64,000 nucleotides of DNA, from positions 217,577 through 281,576 of the forward strand of contig JABSQZ010000007.1 of assembly GCA_013215505.1 (NCBI GenBank), in the 5' to 3' direction. This DNA comes from Oceanospirillaceae bacterium (lineage in GTDB: Bacteria; Pseudomonadota; Gammaproteobacteria; Pseudomonadales; Balneatricaceae). Below, piece by piece: positions 37,725-48,803 of this stretch (within the stretch, counting starts at the first letter, position 1; each line of letters starts with the position of its first letter). The notes under the pieces were generated by a model that worked only from the letters and a program-made list of their open reading frames with translations, searched no databases and had not been told where the DNA came from. The position numbers were made by a program, and so were the translations under genes.

Positions 37725-38918
37725 TTAGATTGCCTGAAATTTTTCAAGCTCATCAAGCTGCTCCCAGGGGTAGTCACTCTGCCCCACTTGACCTCTCGAA
37801 GCAACGTCTGCATACAAAAAGGTTTCAGCACTCGGCTGATCCAATTTGAACTTTTTGGTAATCCAATTAGGCGTCAAAGAGAAGTTATCGATGATAAACT
37901 GTGAAAGTGCGTCATCATCAACTTTTGTATAAGTACCCTGTGTATCTACTGATACAGAAGTTGGTTTCGCCACACCTATAGCATAGGACAACTGAATAAT
38001 ACATTTATTAGCCAAGCCCGCAGCAACTATGTGTTTTGCTAACCAACGGCCTGCATATAAGCCGCTTCGATCTACTTTAGTGTAATCCTTTGAAGATTGA
38101 GCTCCGCCACCTATAGGCGCATACCCACCAAATGAATCTACTATCAATTTACGTCCGGTTAAACCTGAATCATGCAGGGAACTGTGATTAACGTAGCGAC
38201 CAGTTGGGTTGATATGGATGATAGCTTTTTTAGGGTCATACAAGTCAGTTGGTAAGCCCGTGTCGTCTATCAAACCTTGTATCAGTGTACGTACTTCTTC
38301 TATTGGCATACTCTCTACTGAGGGAGCAGATACCACTATGGTGTGGATGCTCTGTGGTTTACCATTTTCGAAGTTCTCTTTATTGCCGTAATCCATGGTC
38401 ACTTGCGTTTTAATATCTACGCCTAACTTATGATCGTGAGCTAAAGCGTAGTGGTACACTTTGTCAGACAACATGCGTGCGTAGGTAATTGCAGCTGGCA
38501 TAAAGTCTGAAGTTTCAGCGATGGCGTAGCCAAACATTATTCCCTGATCGCCGGCTCCTGTTTCGCCGTCTAGCTGATCTACTCCTTGATTTATATCGGG
38601 CGATTGCTGATTCAATAATACTTGCACATTGATATCATCCGGGTGCAAACATTGCTCTTTTGTAAAGCTACTATTACCTGTGTAGCCAATTTTCACTAAG
38701 GCTTTTCTGACAATATTTTCATAGTCTAGTTGGCTAAGGTTTTCTTTTGTTTTTACTTCACCGCCAATAATTATATGCTTACCAGCGACAAATACTTCAC
38801 TAGCCACCCGAGATTGTGGGTCGGCGATAATTAATGCATCTACAATTGAGTCCGCGATAATATCGGCACATTTATCTGGATGCCCTGGTGCTACTACTTC
38901 ACTGGTAAATAAATACAT
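37725..38918 (-). CDS. metK: S-adenosylmethionine synthetase (Campylobacter-like type)
   Basis: Makes S-adenosylmethionine from methionine and ATP. The 397-residue protein has GHPDKCADIIAD near the N-terminus (family GHPDK), SPDINQGVD, GAGDQGIMFGYA, GGGAQSSKDYTKVDRSGLYAGRW and KPTSVSVDTQGT. Instead of the EHLFTSESVSEGHPDKIAD form usual in gammaproteobacteria, it starts MYLFTSEVVAPGHPDKCAD, which I recall as the Campylobacter jejuni type. It is placed at the edge of the glycan locus and transcribed into it. This suggests acquisition by transfer together with, or replacement of, the native gene; only a tree can confirm that. Confidence 0.94.
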   Translation of the reverse strand: MYLFTSEVVAPGHPDKCADIIADSIVDALIIADPQSRVASEVFVAGKHIIIGGEVKTKENLSQLDYENIVRKALVKIGYTGNSSFTKEQCLHPDDINVQVLLNQQSPDINQGVDQLDGETGAGDQGIMFGYAIAETSDFMPAAITYARMLSDKVYHYALAHDHKLGVDIKTQVTMDYGNKENFENGKPQSIHTIVVSAPSVESMPIEEVRTLIQGLIDDTGLPTDLYDPKKAIIHINPTGRYVNHSSLHDSGLTGRKLIVDSFGGYAPIGGGAQSSKDYTKVDRSGLYAGRWLAKHIVAAGLANKCIIQLSYAIGVAKPTSVSVDTQGTYTKVDDDALSQFIIDNFSLTPNWITKKFKLDQPSAETFLYADVASRGQVGQSDYPWEQLDELEKFQAI

Positions 38919-39607
38919 TTATATCCCTTAAAAAGTTTAAACTCTATATTTCTTGAATGATTAAATGTTGCCACCAGAGCTGCTTTCCTCATAGTCAATA
39001 ATGGCCATTTAAATCATATATATAATTTTGTCTTTCGCAGCAAAAACCCATATCAATGCGGCTCGCAACTGTTAGAAAACAGTAAACTTACATTCATCGA
39101 GTTATTATCACTGCAGAATTCAAGATTTGATTTTTCAGCGCTGTAATTTTTACTGAACACTTTTGTATCAACAATTTCGGCTAATAATTTGTTAGCCATA
39201 AATTCCTTGGTAGCTTCAGCAGACTACGGTCGCGTAACAAAAATGAGCTATTGTAATGAGAACTAATCCGCGGGTCTAGCCCAACTCATTCAAACACCTA
39301 TTAATGCAACAGTTATTACCTCTACTGTAGTTCTCTACATCGACTGTTTGTAGATACAGGCTTCCCATTACGCTGATCAATTAGCACCATCCCATAATTT
39401 GATATTTTTGGCTGCAGCTGCACCATTCTTAATTGCTGCCGTCTGTTTATAGATAGGCTCGAATACGAGGCATTCCCTGTCTTTTCCAGTGGCCTTTTAT
39501 CCTTTGGAGATGCTTAAAGAATTTTTTCTATTCCGCCCGGAAAAATTAGTCGAATAACTTGGCTGCTAGAGTACATAAGTACGACAATTTACTGTTAAAA
39601 TATTTGG
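38919..39607. other. Divergent intergenic region between metK and mnmC
   Basis: About 690 bases between two divergently transcribed genes, expected to hold both promoters. It includes a possible 48-residue ORF (39053-39199, listed separately). No tRNA is seen, and I could not recognise a SAM riboswitch or MetJ box array. The remaining part, 39200-39607, shows nothing distinctive. Confidence 0.45.
39053..39199 (-). CDS. Possible 48-residue small protein or leader upstream of metK
   Basis: An open frame from ATG 39199 to TGA 39055-39053. AAGGAA (complement of 39203-39208) is a good ribosome-binding site right before the ATG. The peptide starts MANKLLAEIVDTKVFSKNY, is polar and has no membrane segment. 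It has the same direction as metK, whose start is 135 bp further on. It could be a leader peptide, a small protein or chance. I do not recognise it. Confidence 0.35.
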   Translation of the reverse strand: MANKLLAEIVDTKVFSKNYSAEKSNLEFCSDNNSMNVSLLFSNSCEPH

Positions 39608-41581
39608 ATGAATAATATAAAAAACAGCACGATTAGCTGGCAAGACGATACCCCTTACTCCGAGCACTTCCAGGATTTTTATTACAATTCAGATGGTGGA
39701 ATTGAAGAGACACTTCATGTGTTTGTCAACCCTAGTAAGGTTGCAGAACGTTACCTGCAAATGGATACTGAATCCTTTTGTATCAACGAGACCGGGTTTG
39801 GTACTGGCTTGAATTTTTACTGTACCTTACAAGCTATTCAGGAAGCAGCCAAGATAGAGAAGCACCGGCCTCTGCACTTTTTTACAACAGAGCTGTTTCC
39901 CTTATCAGTGGATGATTTCATTCAGGCTGTTGCGCGTTTTCCACAATATTCAGCTATCACAGAGCAAATCTGCCAGCAGTACCCGCCTGCAGTAAAAGGC
40001 TTTCATAGAATCATCTTGAATCAAGGCAGTATTTACTTAACTTTAATCTTTGACGACAGCTTTTCAGCTTATCAACAGTGCCTACACAAAACGGATGCCT
40101 GGTATTTGGATGGGTTTTCACCGGCTAAGAATAGTCAGATGTGGCAGCCGGAATTGTTTCAGCAGTTAGCGCGTTTAAGTAAAACTAATGAAACGACTCT
40201 GGCAAGTTTCACTTCCGCCGGAGCCGTTCGCAGGACTTTGCAAGAGCAGGGGTTTAAAATCCAGAAGCTCAGCGGCTTTGGTAAGAAGCGGGAAATGATC
40301 AGCGGGCTATATACTGCTGAAAATCAGCCTGTTTGTTCGCCTAAGCCTTGGTTTGATATTTGTCCTAGTTGTAATAATATAAAACATGTAGCCGTGATTG
40401 GCGCTGGCCTTGCGGGCTGCACTACCGCAGAAGCATTGGTCAGGCGTGGGATAAAAGTAACAATCTTCGACTCTGCTACAGATATCTGTCAGTCAGCCTC
40501 TGGGAATTTACAGGGGGCGCTATATGCCAAGTTACCCTCAAAGCCTACCCAAAGTGGCGAGTTTCACCTTACCGGGCTGGAGTACAGTTTACGCCTATTG
40601 AATATCTATCAGTGTTTTGATGGGGAAACGGCTCAGCAATGCGGTCTGCTACAACTAGCGACCAATGCTAAAGAGCAACTGCAACAACAAGACCTACTGG
40701 CACAAAATTGTTATGCCAAAGAAGTAGTCAGATGGGTAGATGCAGCTGAAGCGACGACTCTTGCCGGTACTAAGACGCCTTTTAGTGGTTTGTTTTTCCC
40801 ACGCGCTGGATGGGTAGCCCCTAAGCTGTTTTGCGAAAAGCTTATCGCCGATGCAAACATTCAACTGCAATTAAATACCGATATCACTCAATTAACTCAA
40901 CTTGCAGATGAAAAATGGCACTTAACTGCCAACGGGGGGAAGGTATTTGAGATGGATGCTGTTGTAGTAGCCAATGCCAATAGCGCTAAACTTTTCCCGC
41001 AATTAGAGTCCGTGGCCACCAAAGCAATCCGCGGGCAAGTAACCCACAGTCAGGCAAATGCAGTGCCTTTAGAAACAGTAGTTTGCGGGGCGGGATATAT
41101 TTCACCCGCTACTCAAGGCCAGTACTGTTTTGGTGCCAGCTTTAATTTACATGAGCAGAGCCTGGAGCTGCAAACCAGCGACCAACAAACTAACATCGAT
41201 AATTTGCACAAAGTGCTGCCTGAACTCGCTGCCCAGTTAGAATTTTCAGAACAGCCCCGTGGTAAAGTTGCACTGCGCTGTTCAACGCCCGACTATCTAC
41301 CCATGGTGGGGCCGGCGCCGATACATGATGCTTTTATCAGTCAGTATAAAAAATTAAACAAAGATAAAAACTGGACCTTCGCTACCGACGCTGCCCCTAA
41401 TTATTCCGGTTTATTTATCAACCTGGGACACGGCTCTAAAGGCTTGATTACTTGCCCTCTGAGTGCGGAATACCTGGCATCTTTGCTGACTAATCAGCCA
41501 AGCCCACTACCCAGAGACTTGTCTCAGGCGATACACCCTGCTAGATTTATCATTAAGCAATTGATTCGTCGGGCGATATAG
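39608..41581 (+). CDS. mnmC: Bifunctional tRNA (mnm5s2U34) methyltransferase / FAD-dependent cmnm5s2U34 oxidoreductase
   Basis: Completes the wobble uridine modification mnm5s2U in tRNAs for Lys, Glu, Gln and others. The N-terminal DUF752 methyltransferase domain (about residues 1-235) has NETGFGTGLNFYCTL and WYLDGFSPAKNSQMW. The C-terminal FAD domain starts with VAVIGAGLAGCTTAEALVRRG and ends with INLGHGSKGLITCPLSAEYL. The 657-residue length matches the fused enzyme. It is divergent from metK and monocistronic as far as can be seen. Its substrate arises from MnmE-MnmG, which are not in this window. Confidence 0.95.
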   Translation: MNNIKNSTISWQDDTPYSEHFQDFYYNSDGGIEETLHVFVNPSKVAERYLQMDTESFCINETGFGTGLNFYCTLQAIQEAAKIEKHRPLHFFTTELFPLSVDDFIQAVARFPQYSAITEQICQQYPPAVKGFHRIILNQGSIYLTLIFDDSFSAYQQCLHKTDAWYLDGFSPAKNSQMWQPELFQQLARLSKTNETTLASFTSAGAVRRTLQEQGFKIQKLSGFGKKREMISGLYTAENQPVCSPKPWFDICPSCNNIKHVAVIGAGLAGCTTAEALVRRGIKVTIFDSATDICQSASGNLQGALYAKLPSKPTQSGEFHLTGLEYSLRLLNIYQCFDGETAQQCGLLQLATNAKEQLQQQDLLAQNCYAKEVVRWVDAAEATTLAGTKTPFSGLFFPRAGWVAPKLFCEKLIADANIQLQLNTDITQLTQLADEKWHLTANGGKVFEMDAVVVANANSAKLFPQLESVATKAIRGQVTHSQANAVPLETVVCGAGYISPATQGQYCFGASFNLHEQSLELQTSDQQTNIDNLHKVLPELAAQLEFSEQPRGKVALRCSTPDYLPMVGPAPIHDAFISQYKKLNKDKNWTFATDAAPNYSGLFINLGHGSKGLITCPLSAEYLASLLTNQPSPLPRDLSQAIHPARFIIKQLIRRAI

Positions 41582-41724
41582 AATATAGGGTGGTTGATTT
41601 ATGCATCTTTGCCGCTCTTGTACATATTGCTTAACAATGGGTTATTATTGCTGTCATAGAGTTAAAGCTATTGTTAGTTCCACAAACTGCCCTACTTTGG
41701 GATAAATGACTATCGGAGGCTTAG

Positions 41725-42363
41725 ATGTCTTTCGGAATTATAGATCAAGGACACAGGATCAAAACGCCGCTGCGAAGCCTTTTTCCAGATAAAGGGGTTG
41801 ATAAGATGAGTGCCAGCACCACTGCACACAGTGGTACTCATCCGGACAAAGATTGGCAAACCAAAAACAATGAATTTCGTAATATTTTGGATACCACCGG
41901 TGCCCACCGGGAAGAGCACACACCTGGTACTTATGATGCGCTTAAACCAAAATCACCAGCACAGAAAAAACCTGGGTTAATGGCCGCGCAAATAATGAGC
42001 ACTCCAGTGCATCGGGTCGCAGAAGGTACCATAGTGCACAGCGCCTGGGAGCGCATGCAAGAACTTAACGTCAGTCATTTAATGGTGGAAGACATTAATG
42101 GCAGGCCGGTCGGTATTTTGTCGTCCAAAGACATTCTGGCTCTTGGCCCCGATTCTACCTTGAGTATTACCAATTATTACAGCCAAAAAATCATTGTTGG
42201 CTCCGCGCATACTGCAGTCGCGCAAATTGCCGCCTGTTTTATAGAGTTTGATATCAATGCAGTGCCAATATTTGACCACAATGATCAATTAATAGGTATT
42301 GTGTGCCGCTCCGATTTACTGCGTTTGATTATTAGCGGAGCACATGTAGAGAGCTGGGCCTAG
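41725..42363 (+). CDS. CBS-domain protein with a disordered N-terminus
   Basis: A 212-residue protein. The first 80 residues are polar and low in hydrophobics, probably disordered. Two CBS motifs follow, at about residues 85-140 (IMSTPVHRVAEGTIV ... GRPVGILSSKDILAL) and 145-205 (QLIGIVCRSDLLRLI), forming a Bateman module that can sense adenine nucleotides or metals. There is no attached enzyme or channel domain. GGAGG six bases before the ATG supports the start. It converges with yheU; the shared 3' end carries an 11-bp inverted repeat. The ligand and target are unknown. Confidence 0.85.
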   Translation: MSFGIIDQGHRIKTPLRSLFPDKGVDKMSASTTAHSGTHPDKDWQTKNNEFRNILDTTGAHREEHTPGTYDALKPKSPAQKKPGLMAAQIMSTPVHRVAEGTIVHSAWERMQELNVSHLMVEDINGRPVGILSSKDILALGPDSTLSITNYYSQKIIVGSAHTAVAQIAACFIEFDINAVPIFDHNDQLIGIVCRSDLLRLIISGAHVESWA

Positions 42364-42365
42364 AA

Positions 42366-42399
42366 CTGGCTAATAGAGCTGTGATCAACTATTAGCCAG
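42366..42399. terminator. Hairpin shared by the convergent CBS-protein and yheU genes
   Basis: CTGGCTAATAG (42366-42376) pairs perfectly over 11 bases with CTATTAGCCAG (42389-42399), with a 12-base loop. It lies directly after the CBS-protein stop codon and overlaps the last codons of yheU. It could stop transcription from both sides, though no T-run follows. The overlap with coding sequence means part of the pairing is constrained by the YheU tail. Confidence 0.5.
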
Positions 42400-42606
42400 C
42401 AGCTGTCTTTCAACGATATTGACACTTTCTGTGTTTTCTATATACATAATCACTACTTCTCCGCTGCTTAAACGGCTCTCAACTGCACTGACTTTTTCTG
42501 CCATGCTCAACTCATAATTCCCATAATCTGTGCCATCTCTAGTGACAAACTCTTCGATTAGGTTTTTCAGCGTATCTGCAGCCAGTGATTTATAGGGAAT
42601 AATCAT
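42385..42606 (-). CDS. yheU: UPF0270 family protein YheU
   Basis: A 73-residue protein matching the YheU/UPF0270 family: MIIPYKSLAADTLKNLIEEF, then TRDGTDYG, a KVSAVESRL helix and VNIVERQ at the C-terminus. The family has a conserved small fold of unknown function. It starts two bases after the ligA stop codon on the same strand, so the two are probably co-transcribed. The last codons lie in a hairpin shared with the convergent gene. Confidence 0.9.
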   Translation of the reverse strand: MIIPYKSLAADTLKNLIEEFVTRDGTDYGNYELSMAEKVSAVESRLSSGEVVIMYIENTESVNIVERQLLANS

Positions 42607-42608
42607 AG

Positions 42609-44657
<2,049 letters not shown>

Positions 44658-44686
44658 TTAATTTTTAATCGGTGGGGTTACAGCAG

Positions 44687-44724
44687 AAAACTGATACTCA
44701 ATTAAGCATTTAAGTATCAGTTTT
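44687..44724 (-). terminator. Perfect 12-bp inverted repeat between zipA and ligA
   Basis: AAAACTGATACT (44687-44698) pairs over 12 bases with AGTATCAGTTTT (44713-44724) around a 14-base loop. With A and T tracts at both ends, it can act as a terminator in either direction. It sits after the zipA stop and 42 bp before the ligA start, so it probably separates the transcripts or attenuates ligA. Confidence 0.65.
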
Positions 44725-44777
44725 GACAGTGGCATTAAGCGCTACACAGCCGCCGGGGCCATGTAAAAATAGTTGTA

Positions 44778-47507
44778 TCAGCGAGCTCTGCGACGTAATT
44801 TATTCATTTCATGCATTCTCACTCGCTCGCGATAATGCTCTTTAGTCTGCGGTCTGATCACAGTCCTATCGTCGTCTAACAAATCCCCGTTCAAATGCGT
44901 CGCCACAGTTTCTGCAGTCGCAATCATGCACTCGAAGGCATTTTTGGGATCCAGTGGTTCATCCATAGACATGAAAAATGACACGCCAGGCGTCGATTCC
45001 TGATCCATAGTGTCCAGATCAAATGTTCCGGGGTTAATCGCATTAGCCATACTAAACTGCACTGCACCAGATTCCAGGCCGTCTTCGTATCGATGAAAAA
45101 TCTGCATTTCACCAAATCCCATACCACAAGCTTCGACGATCCGACGCAGTGCAGCACCATTCAAATACTGATCTTTCGCAACCACAGTAACAATCAACAC
45201 CGAGTTAGGATCACTGACTCGAGCCATTGGTTTACGTGCATTCCTCCCCGCCTCCAACTCTTGCTCAAGGGAAAAAAGGCTTTCCTGCTGAATCTTTGTA
45301 GTCATTGTCTCGGGGGTATTTATGACAAACACATCAGCACTAGTATCCTGTTGCTGATCGGAGTCATCAAATCCACTCATCAATGGATCTGCATCATATC
45401 CCTGTTCCACTGCCGAAAATCCCAAATTGGCCGAGTTATCCGCGGCGCTATCCAGATGTTGCGGCAGCTTTACTTCTACATCAGCAGTGTCTGTTTCCGG
45501 CACATCCACAGGCCAATTGGTTTGCTGCATCAGCGGGTCTTCAGACGTCTCTGCTTGTTGATCATCCAGCTCTGGCTGGTTGACACTGTCAGCAACTTTG
45601 TTCTTTTTAAGAATTTCAGAAATTGGCATATCCAAATCATTGGCAACAGACTGCTGATCAAGCTGTAAATCACGTTCAAAATGTTCCACTAATTCCTGCG
45701 AGGCACTGCTGGATTCAATACCCGCCATTAGTGGGTCTGCATTTTCATCAAATACTTCAGTGCGCTCGGTTAACGGGTGCTCAGCTGGCGGCGCTTCATC
45801 TTGTTGAGTTAACTGGAAATCTTCGACTTCGGCACTAACTTCAGGCACAGCCATAAGGTCATCCAGATTTTCAACACTGGCTTCAGAAGCCAATAGAGAT
45901 ATCGGAATTTCTAAGTCTTCCAAGCTAACATCGTCGTCAATAACTGTCGTTAATGGCGCCTGCAAATCTCCCGAATTAAACCTTTGATCTAAAAGTTCAG
46001 GCTGATTAAACTGCTGCGGATCGTCATTAAGATCTGTTAAGTCCTGTGATATCTGCAGCTCCACTTCAGACAAACCGATAACCAGCTCATTTTCCTGCAA
46101 CGCAACATCAGCGTTGAAGGCACTGGGCTCATCAATGGCTTGGCTCGCATACACAGGTACTTCTTCTAGCGGCGTCTCCGCTGGGCTTACAGGCTGACTG
46201 ATTTGCTGTATATTCTCATCGACATCTGCAGTGATAGCCGCCGCTTCTGTTAACTCACTGACAACTGACTCCGTGCTGGAAACTGCTTCTATATAGTCGG
46301 GAGAAAGCTCTTTTAATCTGGCTTTTAGAGATTCTATTTCTTCATCAGCAGTCAGCGCCTTTTTTGCGGCAGCATCTGCTGCAGCCAGGCTCTGCTCAGC
46401 CTCATCAAAGCCTTCTTGCTCCCTCTCGGCCAACAATTGCTCAAACATGTCCGGGCCGGAATCTCGCTGGGAAGGCGCCACATCACGATTGCGACAGAGC
46501 TCTTCCTCGGTGGCCGAATGGTCTGTCAGATCAGCGTCCGCTACTTGATCCGCCTGAGGAAATGCCTGGGATACACTGTTGTCGGTCCGCGCCAAGGTTT
46601 GCAGTAAGTTATTAACCACATCTTCCGGACTATCGATGGCTGCCTGTTGATTGCTAGCGGGCAGGCTATGTTCACGATCACCGAAATTAAGGTTATCCAA
46701 TTCTATGTCAGGCACTTCAGTGTTGGGTGGTGCCGCGATGCTATTAGTCGTATCGACCTGATCAACCAGTGCTGGTTCACTGTTTAATTGCGCTTGTTTG
46801 ATATGATTAGTTTTTAGAATATCCGGGATATCAAAAGCGTTCAGCTCTGCAACAGTTTGTTGTTCTGCAGCAATTACTGGCTGTTGCACTGGCTCTGAAA
46901 GTGCCGAAAAACCTAATTGGGAATCGACAGTTGTCGGGTCAACAACGGCTAACACATCGGGCTGGGCGGCGACATAACTGTCTGGCGATGGGGATTCTGT
47001 CTGCAATGCAGTTGGCGCTTGCGTGGTTGATAACGGCTCAACTGCTGGTCCTTTAAAAATATTTTGCTCTGTGACTGTAATAACTGTAGCAGTGGCTGCC
47101 AGTTCGGCGGCGAGCGGCTGGGGCTTGACTGTCGGCTGACTAACAGGCTCTGCAGCCATTGTTTGGCCAGTGAGCCGGGCGGAAATGTTTTTTTCAGGGG
47201 TTTGCTGGTGATGTTGCTTTTGCTGTTTTTTGGCAGCAGAACCTGTGCCAACAGTAGTCACCGCAGCATCGCCCTGCTCTTGTGTCGACGCCGATTTTGC
47301 ATCTTTGTCTTTAGGAATGAATACCCTGGCGGTACCTAAAGGTAACTCAGGGTTATAACTATCGACTCCTAAATCAGAGAGTTTCTCATCGATATCAATT
47401 TTGAGTGAATTGCTCTGCGCACGCATTCTGCGCCAGCCATCAATGATAATCAATAATATGACTATCATTGCACCCACTATTAACCATTCACGAAAATCTA
47501 TTTCCAT
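44778..47507 (-). CDS. zipA: Cell division protein ZipA, with a very long linker
   Basis: Anchors FtsZ to the inner membrane in the divisome. An N-terminal helix (REWLIVGAMIVILLIIIDGW, about residues 6-25) is followed by a charged RRMRAQ stretch. The C-terminal ZipA domain covers about residues 755-895, with SVLIVTVVAKDQYLNGAALRR, EMQIFHRYEDGLESG and MSMDEPLDPKNAFE, the FtsZ-binding fold. At 909 residues it is almost three times E. coli ZipA (328). The extra is an acidic, Gln-, Asp-, Ala-rich linker of about 700 residues, with repeated short segments such as ADPLMAG/DPLMSG. It sits beside ccmI, not smc, which is the common upstream gene in related bacteria. Confidence 0.92.
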   Translation of the reverse strand: MEIDFREWLIVGAMIVILLIIIDGWRRMRAQSNSLKIDIDEKLSDLGVDSYNPELPLGTARVFIPKDKDAKSASTQEQGDAAVTTVGTGSAAKKQQKQHHQQTPEKNISARLTGQTMAAEPVSQPTVKPQPLAAELAATATVITVTEQNIFKGPAVEPLSTTQAPTALQTESPSPDSYVAAQPDVLAVVDPTTVDSQLGFSALSEPVQQPVIAAEQQTVAELNAFDIPDILKTNHIKQAQLNSEPALVDQVDTTNSIAAPPNTEVPDIELDNLNFGDREHSLPASNQQAAIDSPEDVVNNLLQTLARTDNSVSQAFPQADQVADADLTDHSATEEELCRNRDVAPSQRDSGPDMFEQLLAEREQEGFDEAEQSLAAADAAAKKALTADEEIESLKARLKELSPDYIEAVSSTESVVSELTEAAAITADVDENIQQISQPVSPAETPLEEVPVYASQAIDEPSAFNADVALQENELVIGLSEVELQISQDLTDLNDDPQQFNQPELLDQRFNSGDLQAPLTTVIDDDVSLEDLEIPISLLASEASVENLDDLMAVPEVSAEVEDFQLTQQDEAPPAEHPLTERTEVFDENADPLMAGIESSSASQELVEHFERDLQLDQQSVANDLDMPISEILKKNKVADSVNQPELDDQQAETSEDPLMQQTNWPVDVPETDTADVEVKLPQHLDSAADNSANLGFSAVEQGYDADPLMSGFDDSDQQQDTSADVFVINTPETMTTKIQQESLFSLEQELEAGRNARKPMARVSDPNSVLIVTVVAKDQYLNGAALRRIVEACGMGFGEMQIFHRYEDGLESGAVQFSMANAINPGTFDLDTMDQESTPGVSFFMSMDEPLDPKNAFECMIATAETVATHLNGDLLDDDRTVIRPQTKEHYRERVRMHEMNKLRRRAR

Positions 47508-47564
47508 AGATCTAAATCACCAACTAACTATATATATTAAAATTAACTATAAACCGAAACTATA

Positions 47565-48803
47565 CTATTCAACAACTTTATCTATCAACAACTTAACTGG
47601 ATCAGCTACTTCTCGTACCTCCAGTACTAACAGTGTCGATTCAAAGTCACCTTTTTCTGATATTGGTCTACCACTGAGCGAGATTCTAGCACTAACTTCA
47701 ACCTTTTTCTGCAAAGAAATTTTAGAGTTGGCCATCATTGCCAAACTGTCATCTAAAACCACCCTTTTGGGTAGTTCAGCGACCGTCATTTTCACCGCCG
47801 CCAGAGGTATTCTCCCCCCAACCGGCCTGGCGAAGACAAACAGCACCGCATCACCAGCCAACTGACTTTTCAACTCTGCTGCAATGTCGACATCGACAAC
47901 CACTTTAAGTTTATTCACCGCAGCCGTTACCTGCTGATCCCCGGTTGCCAACCGCTCCCGGGCCTTCGCTATCCCGGACTTAAGCGCCTCGGCTGCATTC
48001 GGCTCGGCGTTCAACAGCGACTGATTCCAGTAATCAATGGCCAGCTGATACTGCTGTTGCTCAAAGGCATCAATCCCTAACAAGCCAAGGGAGACAACTT
48101 CCTGATTATCCATAATCAAAGCGCGGTTAATTTGGATTTTTACTCGGGCAGTCACTTTGTTATCGATGAAGAACAGCGCCTGAGCATACTGACCTATGAC
48201 ACTTGGAAATTGTTCCGCCTGCTCCGGCAAGTACAGCAGCACTTGGGAAAAAGCTGCCGCGCCTTTATCAAACTGATTACTGCTCATATAGGCACCCGCT
48301 AACATGTACCAACCCTCGGGGTTATCAGGGGCGCGTTCTAGCTCGGCTTCCAATAGTGCAATAGCTTGTACTGCCGTTGGCTTGCCAAGCGCATTCTGTA
48401 TTTGTTGGGGACTGTTAAGTACCAGAGACAATTCCTCTGAGCTGCCAAATTTACTGTAAAATCCCAGTGATATTATCGGCAGAGCTATTGCAACAGCCAG
48501 CACCGTGAGTGTCTGTCCTCGGCTGATACTGAATCTAGTAGCAGCTTTGGCAGGTAAATCCGCGGCATCTGTTAACAGGTTTTTTTCTAATTCGAGCTTT
48601 AGTTCAGCAAAACTCTCGGCATTCAGCACCCCCTGCTGTAACTCCTGTTCTAGCTCAGCCAGTCGCTGCTGAAAAATACTGATATTTTCCTGCTTGCGAT
48701 TGATTTCAATAACAGTGTTAGTTTTGGCCTGCAACAGCGGCCAACAGAGAATAGCCATTGCCATTAACGTTAATACAATTATTACTAACCACAGCTCAAT
48801 CAT
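47565..48803 (-). CDS. ccmI: Cytochrome c-type biogenesis protein CcmI
   Basis: Chaperones apocytochrome c to the CcmFH haem lyase. The 412-residue protein has two membrane segments, at about residues 2-22 and 95-115, a coiled-coil-like charged loop between them (KQENISIFQQRLAELEQELQQG), and a periplasmic TPR region in the second half with GWYMLAGAYMSSNQFDKGAAAF. The C-terminal part is beta-rich. It overlaps ccmH by 8 bp and ends the ccm operon on the minus strand. Confidence 0.9.
   Translation of the reverse strand: MIELWLVIIVLTLMAMAILCWPLLQAKTNTVIEINRKQENISIFQQRLAELEQELQQGVLNAESFAELKLELEKNLLTDAADLPAKAATRFSISRGQTLTVLAVAIALPIISLGFYSKFGSSEELSLVLNSPQQIQNALGKPTAVQAIALLEAELERAPDNPEGWYMLAGAYMSSNQFDKGAAAFSQVLLYLPEQAEQFPSVIGQYAQALFFIDNKVTARVKIQINRALIMDNQEVVSLGLLGIDAFEQQQYQLAIDYWNQSLLNAEPNAAEALKSGIAKARERLATGDQQVTAAVNKLKVVVDVDIAAELKSQLAGDAVLFVFARPVGGRIPLAAVKMTVAELPKRVVLDDSLAMMANSKISLQKKVEVSARISLSGRPISEKGDFESTLLVLEVREVADPVKLLIDKVVE

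Noticed and set aside
38919..39607. SAM riboswitch upstream of metK
   Set aside because: I looked for a structured leader in this region and saw no recognisable SAM-I, SAM-II or SAM-IV core; a covariance search would be needed to exclude it fully.
45093..47339. Plus-strand frames over zipA
   Set aside because: Antisense shadows produced by the repetitive linker composition; no motif or start signal.
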